Below, one piece after another: positions 26,981 through 35,540 of a stretch of 64,000 nucleotides of DNA. The first letter of the stretch is position 1, and each line of letters opens with the position of its first letter. This DNA comes from Rhodanobacteraceae bacterium ZG21-1 (GTDB lineage: Bacteria > Pseudomonadota > Gammaproteobacteria > Xanthomonadales > Rhodanobacteraceae). The stretch is taken from positions 558,001 to 622,000 of the forward strand of contig JAJEJU010000024.1 of the NCBI GenBank assembly GCA_021390615.1. Direction: 5' to 3'. The notes under the pieces were generated by a model. The model searched no databases. It was given only the letters and a program-made list of their open reading frames with translations, and was not told the DNA's origin. The position numbers were made by a program, and so were the translations under genes.

Positions 26981-29458
26981 CTACGGCGCGGCAGCGGCCT
27001 TGGGCGGCTGAATCGTGTAGTCCTCCGGCGGCTGCGCGTGCAGCAGATGGGTGACGAAGTAGTCCCACATCCGCCGCGTGTAGTAGGCGTCGGTGCGGAA
27101 GAACTCGTGCGTGCGGTTCGGCAGGTAGAGCAGGTCGTAGTTCTTGTTGGCGCGGGTCAGCGCATCGACCAGCTGCAGGGTGACCGCCGGCAGCGCGTTC
27201 TCGTCCATGTCGCCGTAGACCAGCATCAGATGACCGCGCAGCTGGCTGGCCAGCGCGCTGTTGTCGATCTGGCGCATGTGCTCGGGCACCGCCTGCGGGG
27301 TGGGGCGGAAGCGTTCGCCGTGGCCGTAGTCCGGCATGCCGATCTGCGCCTCCAGCCCGTCGTAGAAGCCCTGGAAGTTGTGCGGCCCGGCCGAGGACAC
27401 CGCCACCTTGTAGAACTCGGGGTGGGAAAGAATCGCGCGCGCCGAGGTATAGCCGCCGAAGGAGTGGCCGTAGACGCCGACCCGATCCAGGTCCAGCGCC
27501 GGATAGCGTGCGCCGAGCTGCTTGATCACGGCGACGTGGTCGGCGATTTCGGGATCGGCGAAGTTGCCGTAGCCGACATCGTGGAAGGCGCGCGAGCGGC
27601 CGGGCGTGCCGCGCGCGTCCACGGTGAGCACGGCGAAGCCCAGCTGCGCCAGGCTGGCGCGCGAGATCGGATTGAAGGCCGCGGCTGCCTCGGCGAAGCT
27701 GCGCGGCACATTGGTCATCTGCGGACCGCCGTAGAAGGCGTCGATCACCGGCACGCTGGCGTGGCTGGCGCGATCGAAGCCGGGCGGGAAATAGATCACG
27801 CCGTAGAGTTCGGTCTTGCCGTCGGAGGCCGTCGCATGGAAGCGCGCCGGCGGCTGCCAGCCGGCGGCGTAGACGGTCGAGGCGTCGGCCTTTTCCAGCG
27901 GCAGCACCACGTGGCCGTCGTCGCTGGCGCGCAGCACGCTGCTCGGTGGCTGGTCGATCGTCGACGAGGTGTCGACCAGGTAGCGGCCACTGGGTGAGAA
28001 CAGACTCTCGGCGCCGACCTGACCGACCGCCAGTTCGTCCAGCAGCGGCACGTTGAATTCGTGCTCGGCCTGATCGGCGGTCAAGGCCTCCGGGTCGCCG
28101 CCGTCCAGCGAGACGCGATAGAGCTGGCGCAGGTAGGGATCGTCGCCCGGCCGGTGGCCGGGAGCGGTGAAGTACAGCTGGCGGGCGGATTCGTCGACGT
28201 GCACGATGTCGCGCACCGGCCAGTCGCCGCGAGTGAGCTGGCGCTCCAGCCGGCCGCTGGCGATGTCGTACAGGTACAGATGGCCCCAACCGTCGCGCTC
28301 GGAGAACCACACCGCTTCGCGGCCGTCGCCGACGATGCGCAGGTTGGCGCGATCATAGATATAGGGGTTGAGCCACACCGGCGTATCGGCCTTTTCGCTG
28401 AGCACACGGCGCAGCGCGCCGCTGCGCATGTCGATCTCCTGCAGCGAGAGCTGGCGGCTGTCGCGCGTGGTCGCCACCCCGTAGCAGCGCAGCGCATCCT
28501 TGCTGCATTGCAGTTGCGGCGGCGACAGGCTGGCCTCTTCGAACTGCCAGTCCGCCGGCAGACTCAGCGCATGCTTGGCGCCGCTGGCCACGTCGATCAC
28601 GAAGGCATCCTGCCTGGCCTCGCCGCGATCGCCCAGCAAGGCCAGCCGCAGCTGGTACAGGATCGGGCGGAAGCTGCCGTCCTGCGGTACCCACTCGACG
28701 AAGGGATACGGGGCGATCGCGCGCTCGTCGGTGCGCACGCCGATCAGCCGCTTGCCGTCGGGCGACCAGGCGATGCCGATCGGCGGGATCTTGGTCTTGC
28801 TGCGCATCAGCGGAATCGCCACGGTGATGCTGTCCGGCAGCTTGCCGTAGGCGAAATAGGGCTGACCGTCCTCAGTCAGGCGGCGCTCGTGCCCGTTGCC
28901 CAGATCGCGCAGCCACAGATCGTTGTCGCGCGCGAACACGGCCTGCTTTCCATCGGGCGAAGGCAGCAGATCTTCGCCCGGCTTGGCCTCGGCTGGCGCG
29001 CGCTCACAATGGTAGGCGGGCAGTTCGCAGCGGATCGTCTGCTGTTTGTCGTCGGTCAGCTGCACTTGCAGGCCGTCGCCTTGCGGCGTGATGTCCTTGA
29101 CCTGCAGATGGTCGGCATCGGCCTTGGCCTGGCCGAAGTCGTGCTGCAGCAGGGCAGCCAGGCGTTCGTGGTCGAAGGCCGGCTCGCGCGTGCCCTTGGC
29201 GGCGTCCACCAGCAGGTAGCGGCCGCCCTGAGCGGTGTCGCTGCGATACCAGAACGCATCGCGCTGACCCAGCCAGTGCGGTGCGACGACGGCGTTGCGC
29301 AGGGTGCCGCGCAGCTGGTAGTCGAGCAGCCGCTCGGCGCGCGCATAGTCAGCCGTGGTCAGCTGAGCAGTTGTCTGCGCGGCGGTGGCGATGTTGGGCA
29401 GAGCGAGCATGAGCGCGATCGCGCAGTCGCGAAGGCAAGGGCGACGGAATGAATGCAT
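26981..29458 (-). CDS. S9-family (DPP IV-like) serine peptidase, exported
   Basis: 825 residues. An N-terminal signal peptide (about 1-26: basic start, AIALMLALPNIATAA) targets it to the periplasm. An eight-bladed propeller (about 90-550) precedes an alpha/beta-hydrolase domain with catalytic S666 in GHSFGGY, D752 in GDMDENA and H784 in NRTHEFF. The propeller plus peptidase layout matches dipeptidyl-peptidase IV/acylaminoacyl peptidases that remove N-terminal dipeptides. The start at 29458 follows from the signal peptide; upstream in-frame codons add no signal character. It is monocistronic as far as seen. Confidence 0.92.
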   Translation of the reverse strand: MHSFRRPCLRDCAIALMLALPNIATAAQTTAQLTTADYARAERLLDYQLRGTLRNAVVAPHWLGQRDAFWYRSDTAQGGRYLLVDAAKGTREPAFDHERLAALLQHDFGQAKADADHLQVKDITPQGDGLQVQLTDDKQQTIRCELPAYHCERAPAEAKPGEDLLPSPDGKQAVFARDNDLWLRDLGNGHERRLTEDGQPYFAYGKLPDSITVAIPLMRSKTKIPPIGIAWSPDGKRLIGVRTDERAIAPYPFVEWVPQDGSFRPILYQLRLALLGDRGEARQDAFVIDVASGAKHALSLPADWQFEEASLSPPQLQCSKDALRCYGVATTRDSRQLSLQEIDMRSGALRRVLSEKADTPVWLNPYIYDRANLRIVGDGREAVWFSERDGWGHLYLYDIASGRLERQLTRGDWPVRDIVHVDESARQLYFTAPGHRPGDDPYLRQLYRVSLDGGDPEALTADQAEHEFNVPLLDELAVGQVGAESLFSPSGRYLVDTSSTIDQPPSSVLRASDDGHVVLPLEKADASTVYAAGWQPPARFHATASDGKTELYGVIYFPPGFDRASHASVPVIDAFYGGPQMTNVPRSFAEAAAAFNPISRASLAQLGFAVLTVDARGTPGRSRAFHDVGYGNFADPEIADHVAVIKQLGARYPALDLDRVGVYGHSFGGYTSARAILSHPEFYKVAVSSAGPHNFQGFYDGLEAQIGMPDYGHGERFRPTPQAVPEHMRQIDNSALASQLRGHLMLVYGDMDENALPAVTLQLVDALTRANKNYDLLYLPNRTHEFFRTDAYYTRRMWDYFVTHLLHAQPPEDYTIQPPKAAAAP

Positions 29459-29817
29459 GGCGTTCCCTGACAAGAGCAGCGTGGGCGGGAATCGCCAGTG
29501 AAAAGGATCGCTGTGCCGCGGGCAAGATGACTTAAGGCATGCGTGGCTTGCGATGGGGCGCGGCATCGCGTGGTTGCGAACGAGCCAGCGCGGCGGCGTC
29601 GATCAAGCTGATGGGCGGGCGTGCGAGACATCGAGCCGACAGCGAGGCGAGGGGCTGGCAGGTGTGGCTTCGTCACGCTATCGCTGCGCGGCCTATCGGT
29701 CGACACGCATTGCCCGCGGTCGATCCGTGCATGCAGACATCGATCCGGCGCATCGGCATCCGCACGATGCGCCGGCGTCGTTACGGCCGGCATCCATCAT
29801 GCCGGCTGGCACTGCAT
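29459..29817. other. Gene-free gap with a perfect 11-bp hairpin
   Basis: 359 bp between isovaleryl-CoA dehydrogenase (its 3' side) and the S9 peptidase (its 5' side). The arms CCGGCGCATCG at 29745-29755 and 29765-29775 pair perfectly around a 9-nt loop, 43 bp past the dehydrogenase stop. A smaller CCGGCAT/ATGCCGG hairpin lies nearer the stop. No U-run follows, so it may be a processing or anti-decay structure rather than a terminator. I see no gene. Confidence 0.6.
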
Positions 29818-30975
29818 TCAGGCCTTGCCGTGGAACAGCTCGCGGCCGATCAGCATGCGGCGGATTTCATTGGTGCCGGCGCCGATCTCGTACAGCTTGG
29901 CGTCGCGCAGCAGGCGACCGGCCGGGAACTCGTTGATGTAGCCGTTGCCGCCCAGGGTCTGGATCGCCTCCAGCGCCACCTTCACCGCGTTCTGCGAGGC
30001 GTTGAGCAGGCAGGCTGCGGGATCGATGCGCGACTTCACCCCAGTGTCGAACTGCTGCGCCACCATGTAGGCGAAGCCGCGCGAGGACTGCAGGGCGGTG
30101 TACATGTCGGCGATCTTCGCCTGCATCACGCCGAAGGTGCCGATCGGCGCATTGAACTGCTTGCGCTCGCGCACATAAGGCAGGGCCAGGTCCAGCGCGG
30201 CCTGCATCAGGCCGATCGGGCCGCCCGAGAGCACCAGGCGCTCGGTGTCCAGGCCGCTCATCAGCACGCGCACGCCTTCGTTGACCTCGCCCACGATGTT
30301 CTCGACGGGAATCTCGCAGTCCTCGAACACCAGCTCGCAGGTGTTGGAGCCGCGCATGCCCAGCTTGTCCAGCTTCTGTGCAGTGGAGAAGCCCTTCATG
30401 CCCTTCTCGATGATGAAGGCGGTCATGCAGCGGCTGCCGGCGACGCGCGGCGCGGTGCGCATGTAGACCAGCAGCACGTCGGCGTCCGGCCCGTTGGTGA
30501 TCCACATCTTCGAGCCGTTGGCCACCCACACGCCGTCGCGCAGTTCGGCCTTGCAGCTCATCGAGCCCACCACGTCGGAGCCGGCACCCGGCTCGCTCAT
30601 CGCCAGCGCGCCCACGGATTCGCCCGAGCACAGCTTGGGGATGTACTTGCGCCGCTGCGCCTCGTTGCCGTTGTGGAAGATGTTGTTGAGGCAGAGGTTG
30701 GAGTGGGCGCCGTAGGACAGGCCCACCGAGCCCGAGGCGCGCGAGATCTCCTCCATCGCCACCATGTGCGCCAGGAAGCCCATGCCGGTGCCGCCGTACT
30801 CGGTCGGGATGGTCATGCCGAGCAGGCCCATCTCGCCGAACTTGCGCCACAGGTCGGCCGGGAACAGGTTGTCGTGGTCGATCTGGGTAGCGCGCGGCGC
30901 GATCTCCTTCTCGGCGAAGGCGTGCACGCTCTCGCGCAGCAAGTCGAGGTCTTCTCCCAGCGGAAACGGACGCAT
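29818..30975 (-). CDS. liuA: Isovaleryl-CoA dehydrogenase
   Basis: 385-residue FAD-dependent acyl-CoA dehydrogenase oxidising isovaleryl-CoA to 3-methylcrotonyl-CoA. Family landmarks are [12 protein letters not shown] and [10 protein letters not shown], and the late [18 protein letters not shown]. The catalytic Glu sits at E245 in [11 protein letters not shown], the internal position that marks isovaleryl-CoA dehydrogenases, whereas most family members place it near the C-terminus. This gives confident substrate assignment. It is the furthest upstream of the scattered leucine-pathway genes. Confidence 0.95.
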   Translation of the reverse strand: MRPFPLGEDLDLLRESVHAFAEKEIAPRATQIDHDNLFPADLWRKFGEMGLLGMTIPTEYGGTGMGFLAHMVAMEEISRASGSVGLSYGAHSNLCLNNIFHNGNEAQRRKYIPKLCSGESVGALAMSEPGAGSDVVGSMSCKAELRDGVWVANGSKMWITNGPDADVLLVYMRTAPRVAGSRCMTAFIIEKGMKGFSTAQKLDKLGMRGSNTCELVFEDCEIPVENIVGEVNEGVRVLMSGLDTERLVLSGGPIGLMQAALDLALPYVRERKQFNAPIGTFGVMQAKIADMYTALQSSRGFAYMVAQQFDTGVKSRIDPAACLLNASQNAVKVALEAIQTLGGNGYINEFPAGRLLRDAKLYEIGAGTNEIRRMLIGRELFHGKA

Positions 30976-31142
30976 GCGATACCACTCCGGTTGGCTATTC
31001 AGACCTACATGATATCGCGTCGGGGCCCGGAGGAGGTTTGGCGTAGTTCATGGTGGCCGATGCAGACCCGCACGCGTCCGTGGTCGACGCGGTTCGCTTG
31101 TGTCGACGGGTGACGCTCGTCTCGTCACTTTTGGGTGAAGAC

Positions 31143-31613
31143 CTATTCCTTCTTCAGCTCAAGATACGCAATCAGCGCATTGCCGTCCGGGAGGAATTTC
31201 GACATGACCAGGGCGAAGTATTGAGGGTGGATCAGGCCAAGCTTGAAGATTCGGATGGCTGCAATGCCCGGCACGTCTAGCCCTTCGGCAACAATCTTTC
31301 CGCCTTGCTTGGCAGTGAAATTATCTATGTCGCCACTAATAACGACCCACTGCGGGGAAATGTCAGGCGGCACCTTTGCATAAACAAAAATACGCTGGTC
31401 AATGATGCTGTACCTTCCATTTAAGTAATGACTTGTAGAGGCAATAAATGCCGACTGCTGCTCGGCGTACTGATCATTTCTGATAGGTGTGCTTGGATTG
31501 AAGAGAGGGTCTATCGGAAAGCTTTCTACATTCATCTTGGCATCCTTGGCTGCAGCTGCATGAATAATGGACATGGATAGCATGATTATTAAAAGGCGTA
31601 TTATCTTCCTCAT
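31143..31613 (-). CDS. Small exported protein, candidate partner of the calpain-like gene
   Basis: 156 residues, not recognised. A signal peptide is clear (basic RK, hydrophobic core to about residue 18, HAAAA before KDAKM). The mature protein is a mixed alpha/beta domain without cysteines. Base composition is AT-rich and codon choice differs from the flanking genes, suggesting transfer. The ATG is 9 bp downstream of the calpain-like gene's stop on the same strand, with GAGG upstream, so the two are one unit. An exported protein directly after a possible effector recalls immunity genes; that is inference. Confidence 0.75.
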   Translation of the reverse strand: MRKIIRLLIIMLSMSIIHAAAAKDAKMNVESFPIDPLFNPSTPIRNDQYAEQQSAFIASTSHYLNGRYSIIDQRIFVYAKVPPDISPQWVVISGDIDNFTAKQGGKIVAEGLDVPGIAAIRIFKLGLIHPQYFALVMSKFLPDGNALIAYLELKKE

Positions 31614-31622
31614 GCTGCATCC

Positions 31623-32774
31623 TCATCGAGTCATGATAGGGCCAGTCTGGGCCTGTGGCTGCTGCTGCGCGGCTTGCTGAGCGGCCTGCGATTGCGCTTG
31701 GAATTGCTGATTCTGGAACTCGGCATGCTGCGCACGGCCTTCAGCATGAAACGCCTGGCCTGAAGGGGATTGTGCAAGTTCCTGAAGGGCCTTGGTAGTT
31801 GCGTCCTGATTTCCCAGGCTATTGAGTAGCTTGTCAAAGGCGGGGTCTCCCGTCTTGACTGGCTGAGGCGTTTGTTGCTCCGGACTCTTGTTTTGATTTT
31901 GCTCTTGCTTCTTCTCGAGCGCCTTGGGACCGATGTCTATGCTGTCTAGGTGACCATTGCTGAGGATGGTTTTGAGGTCAACTTGGACATTGGAGTCTTT
32001 GACGGTAACACCTTGCGAGGGGGCGTAGTTGTGCCCCCAGGGATTTCGCAAATCCAGCTTGACGTTGCTATGGGCATCTTTAGAGATACCTTCCAGGATG
32101 TATTCGTGTCCTGAATTCTTGGCCAGATCTCCTTGGACTAATCCATCCGTCGGCTTGTCTTTCATAGGATTGGTCCCCAGCAAGACGGGTCTGCCTTCTT
32201 TCAAGGCCGCATCGAGTTTGACATACGCTGCATCAACACCCATGTGTTTCATGGATGAGGCGGAGAGGTTCTGAGTTTTTTCGCCCGTTAATGTATAAAC
32301 GGCATCTTTACTATAGCCTCCGTCGCCGCCGATGTTCTTGAAGCCTTGATCTAGATCTTGCCCCTTTTTCTCTGAAAGCTTGGCGTAAGCGGCTTCCATG
32401 ACGGCTGGCCACATAGGTTCTTTTTGGCCTGGATGCTTCCATGCCTGGCCGCTGCCGCCGACGGCAAGGTCTTTTTGGATGTCGGCTTGAGTGACTTCGA
32501 CTTGCACGGGCTTGGTTTCGTGATGCAGTCCGAGAAAGCCGTTGTGCTGCGAATGATAAAGAGTGACTGAGAACGATCCTTTGTCGGCGTCGTAATGAAT
32601 GGCGTTTTCGATACGTTCGGGCTGTTGGTGCGCCAGTGCTGATAGAGGTGAAATGTAGTAGCAGTCACCCAATTTGTACTGTGCGATGTCCTGCGCTTGA
32701 GGCTTGCCGGACTGACCATAGAGGTCTTTGTCGGTGTATGAGGGCGGCTACGGGTGTTGCGGTAAGTCAGCCAT
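31623..32774 (-). pseudogene. Calpain-like (C2) cysteine protease gene interrupted by an amber codon
   Basis: The frame opens at ATG 32774, 5 nt after a near-perfect AGGAG site, but codon 9 is TAG (32748-32750); reading continues for 375 codons. No ATG or GTG lies between the amber and the conserved domain; only TTG 32672 could restart. The domain has calpain hallmarks: C38 in LGDCYYISPLSALA, MWPAVMEAAYAKL, His in NSGHEYILEG and Asn in LRNPWG. The C-terminal 60 residues are Gln-rich (SQAAQQAAQQQPQ) and resemble the Gln-rich tails of Xanthomonadales type IV effectors, though I do not recognise a full XVIPCD domain. AT-rich composition suggests transfer. It could be a nonsense pseudogene, a suppressed gene or a sequencing error. 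Confidence 0.75.
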
Positions 32775-32851
32775 CGCATTCTCCTTTTGCTCTCATAAAG
32801 TGGCAGTATCGACTCTAATGCATGTTCATAGTTGTAAATCAGGAATAAAGT

Positions 32852-33451
32852 ATGGACGCTGAATTGAACAATCTCATCGAGACGGCGAAGAAGTTGGCAT
32901 TTCTCACGGAGACATTGGAGCGTCGAAGCGCTGCCGCTCTGCAAGCTCAAGAGCAAGCTGGCCAGAACCTGGTGCAGACCGTTGCAGCGGTTCGGCAAGA
33001 CGTCAGTGGGCTGATACATGGCTCTGGCCAGCAAGTGGCCCAGGGTGCTCAGCAGAGCATCGATAGTGCTTTGAACCCATTGATGTCGAGGCTAGAGCAT
33101 TCTGTAGAGGCGACCATCAGGAGGCTGACTTCATCGGTACAGTCTTTTGAAGACACGGCAAGCACCTCAAGGCGAGTCATGGGTCGACATGCCAAGATGA
33201 GTTTTGTTTACATTGTCGGCTTATATGTTTTGCTGACTTTGGGTGGCTTCACAGTGCTCTGGCTGCAATGGCAGTCTTACAACGACGCCAGAGCTCGGGC
33301 TGAAGCTGCTCAGGTTAACGCTGATTTGGCCGAAGCCTATGCTCGGGTCGGCATGACCTCATGTGGCGGGCATCCTTGCATCAAGATCGACTCCAAGTCT
33401 CAAAAATGGGGTGGGCACGGGGAATATATTTTGGTCGATGAGAAGAAGTGA
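32852..33451 (+). CDS. Membrane-anchored coiled-coil protein, unknown function
   Basis: 199 residues. Residues 1-110 are a long, Gln/Ala-rich amphipathic helix region (LIETAKKLAFLTETLERRS and following), then a membrane helix at about 118-140 (FVYIVGLYVLLTLGGFTVLWL) and a short C-terminal domain with two cysteines (CGGHPC) and a basic end. The shape resembles MobB/relaxation-type or chemoreceptor-like membrane coiled-coils, but no family motif is decisive. It is divergent from the calpain-like gene, with 77 bp between starts, and shares its AT-richer composition. Confidence 0.72.
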   Translation: MDAELNNLIETAKKLAFLTETLERRSAAALQAQEQAGQNLVQTVAAVRQDVSGLIHGSGQQVAQGAQQSIDSALNPLMSRLEHSVEATIRRLTSSVQSFEDTASTSRRVMGRHAKMSFVYIVGLYVLLTLGGFTVLWLQWQSYNDARARAEAAQVNADLAEAYARVGMTSCGGHPCIKIDSKSQKWGGHGEYILVDEKK

Positions 33452-33662
33452 TTCATCTGCCGCGAAATGCAATCGTGACTTCAGGGTGGTCGGGCGGACA
33501 GGGTTTTTCGCGGGCCTGCACCGACGAGGAAGCGATCAGTGCACAAGCCATGAGAGCTTCGGTGAAACGTCGCCTTGCTTTCATGCGCCATCGTCCTTGT
33601 GCGAATTTTTCCGCCGTCTGCAGTGCCATCATCGATGGGTCTTGCCGGCGACTCTAAAACAG

Positions 33663-33687
33663 AAAAGCCGGCCAGGGGCCGGCTTTT
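33663..33687. terminator. Bidirectional rho-independent terminator
   Basis: Perfect 11-bp stem AAAAGCCGGCC/GGCCGGCTTTT with a 3-nt loop; T-runs are present on both strands. It lies 44 bp past the stop of the minus-strand secreted protein gene and about 210 bp beyond the plus-strand coiled-coil gene, and also marks the right edge of the AT-richer islet. Confidence 0.9.
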
Positions 33688-33730
33688 GTGCTTACGCTTT
33701 AGTCCGCCGAAGCGGCATCCAGGGAAGGCC

Positions 33731-34165
33731 TCAGGGCACCTTGGCCAGCTTGGCCTTCAGCGCCACGCCGGACATCAGGAAGCCCTTGTGGCATTCGAAG
33801 TTCTGGCCATCCTTGAATTCGACATAGTTGTAGTTGCTGATGATGTCGACCACGGCGTTGGCGCCGGCGCGCTTGGCTTCGTTCTGCAGGTAGATCAGGT
33901 CGGTGGCCAGTACGCGGTTGCAGGTGTCGGCGTCGCTCTTGCCGAAGGCATTGGTCTTGCGGCTGATGGTGACGTTGTCGTCGACGATCTTGCCGCGCGG
34001 GCCGGTGCCGGCCAGATAGAACCTCACGCTGCCGTCGATCTGGCCGGTCTGCTTGGCGGCGGCCACGCCGGCGTCGAACGGCAGGTGGATCACCTTGTCG
34101 CCGGCCATGCTGACGGCCGGGGCGGCCAGGAGGATGGCCGCGAGTCCGAGGGCGAATGCTTTCAT
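33731..34165 (-). CDS. Small exported protein, unknown function
   Basis: 144 residues with a signal peptide (about 1-21, cut after VSMA). The mature part contains two cysteines (DTCNRVL, NFECHKGF) likely forming a disulfide, and ADxxANAVVDIIS-type strands. Similar proteins are often mislabelled excinuclease ATPase subunit in databases; nothing here supports an ATPase. AAGGAGA precedes the ATG at 34165. It lies just downstream of the pigment cluster on the same strand but has its own ribosome site and terminator. Confidence 0.78.
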   Translation of the reverse strand: MKAFALGLAAILLAAPAVSMAGDKVIHLPFDAGVAAAKQTGQIDGSVRFYLAGTGPRGKIVDDNVTISRKTNAFGKSDADTCNRVLATDLIYLQNEAKRAGANAVVDIISNYNYVEFKDGQNFECHKGFLMSGVALKAKLAKVP

Positions 34166-34339
34166 GCTAGCTGTCTCCTTGGGTGGGGCAGGAACTGCCG
34201 TTGAAGTGAAAAGGTGTGGCGAGAACGAGTCGGTGGATGCCCGCATGCGTCGCCGGTCGGCACGTCCCGCATGCCGACGCGGATGTTGCCGAACGGCCGC
34301 GATGAGGCGGCGCATCCACATGCGTGCTGGGCGAGCGGC

Positions 34340-35068
34340 TCAACACAGGCCGCCATTCACCGCCAGCACCTGGCGAGTGATGTAGCCGGCGTCGGCGCCG
34401 AGCAGGAACTGCACGGCGGCGGCGACATCTTCGGGCGTGCCGGCGCGCTGTGCGGGAATCATCTTGAGGATTTCCTCCACCGGCACGTCCTCGTCCAGCA
34501 TGTCGGTGTCGATCAGCCCCGGCGCCACGCAGTTGACGGTGATCTGCCGCTTGGCCAGCTCCACCGCCAGTGCCTTGGCCGCGCCGATCACGCCGGCCTT
34601 GGAGGCGCTGTAGTTGACCTGGCCGCGATTGCCGATCAGGCCGGACACCGAGGTGATGCAGACGATGCGGCCGGGCTTGCGGCGGCGGATCATCGGCATG
34701 GTCAGCGGATGCAGCACGTTGTAGAAGCCGTCGAGGTTGGCGCGCAGCACGCTGTCCCAGTCATCGCCGGTGAGCGCGGGAAAGGCGCCGTCGCGGGTGA
34801 GTCCGGCGTTGCACACCACACCGTAGTAGGCGCCGTGCGCTTCCACGTCGGCCTCCAGCGCGGCGGCGCAGGCAGCGCGGTCGGCCACGTCGAACTGCAG
34901 GATGCGCGCCGTGCGCCCCAGCGCCTGGATGGCTTCGCGCACGGCTTCGGCCTCGTCGCGGCGCGAACGGCAGTGCAGCACCAGGTCGTAGCCCGCCTGC
35001 GCCAGGCGCAGCGCGATGGCGCGGCCGATGCCGCGGCTGGAGCCGGTGACCAGAATGGTTTCAGACAT
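34340..35068 (-). CDS. 3-oxoacyl-ACP reductase (FabG-like, ApeQ-type)
   Basis: 242-residue short-chain dehydrogenase that should reduce the beta-keto group in each polyene elongation cycle with NADPH. Visible: nucleotide loop TGSSRGIGRAIA (8-19), the CNAGLTRDG strand, catalytic Ser in ITSVSGLIGNRGQ and Y-x-x-x-K in VNYSASKAG. It is the last gene of the cluster; its start overlaps the upstream dehydratase by 8 bp. A general FabG role is possible, but position in the KS-dehydratase-reductase run matches ApeO-ApeP-ApeQ of aryl-polyene loci. Confidence 0.92.
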   Translation of the reverse strand: MSETILVTGSSRGIGRAIALRLAQAGYDLVLHCRSRRDEAEAVREAIQALGRTARILQFDVADRAACAAALEADVEAHGAYYGVVCNAGLTRDGAFPALTGDDWDSVLRANLDGFYNVLHPLTMPMIRRRKPGRIVCITSVSGLIGNRGQVNYSASKAGVIGAAKALAVELAKRQITVNCVAPGLIDTDMLDEDVPVEEILKMIPAQRAGTPEDVAAAVQFLLGADAGYITRQVLAVNGGLC

Positions 35069-35540
35069 GCGTGTTTTCCTGTGCGCCCGAGGCCTGCGCG
35101 GCGGCGCGCAGAATCGCCTCCGGATCGGCCGGGCTGTAGACGTTGAGGCGCGCCTCGGCGTGCATGCCGGGCGCGTCGATGCGGCAGGCGAACACGCCCA
35201 TGCCATGCTCGTCGTGGAAGCTGCGCACCGCTTCGATGCGCAGTTCGCTGCCGACCGGGAAGACGTCGACGTCGCATTGATACTGGCGGCTGCCGAGCAG
35301 GAAACCGAGCCGGATCGGCTGGCCCGCCGCACGGGCGTGGCAGCCGGCCCAGGCGGCGATCGCCTGCGCCATCAGCTCGATGCCCATCCAGCCGGGCAAG
35401 CCGTCGGCCTGCTGCAGCACGCCGCCGGCCGGCACGCGACGGCGGCATACGATGCTCTCATCGTCGTAGCGCTCCACCGCGTCGAGCAGGATCATCTCGC
35501 CTGCATGCGGCAACACCTGCTCGATCGGCCAGATCGTCAT
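35061..35540 (-). CDS. Hotdog-fold 3-hydroxyacyl-ACP dehydratase (ApeP-like)
   Basis: 159 residues. The start IEQVLPHAGEMILLDAVERYD is characteristic of the ApeP dehydratases of aryl-polyene loci, with the His of LPHAGEM likely catalytic. It removes water from the 3-hydroxyacyl-ACP to give the trans double bond. It overlaps the ketosynthase upstream by 4 bp and the reductase downstream by 8 bp. A second, FabA/Z-like hotdog protein lies at 39.1-39.5 kb; aryl-polyene systems normally carry both types. Confidence 0.88.
   Translation of the reverse strand: MTIWPIEQVLPHAGEMILLDAVERYDDESIVCRRRVPAGGVLQQADGLPGWMGIELMAQAIAAWAGCHARAAGQPIRLGFLLGSRQYQCDVDVFPVGSELRIEAVRSFHDEHGMGVFACRIDAPGMHAEARLNVYSPADPEAILRAAAQASGAQENTHV

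Noticed and set aside
31623-32672. Intact calpain-like gene starting at TTG 32672
   Set aside because: This start lies directly on the active-site Gly-Asp-Cys, lacks a ribosome site and removes conserved upstream residues; the ATG with AGGAG at 32774 is the natural start, so the amber is real in this sequence.
33363-33827. Open frame across the end of the coiled-coil gene and the terminator
   Set aside because: It overlaps a real gene in another frame and reads through the perfect terminator hairpin at 33663-33687.
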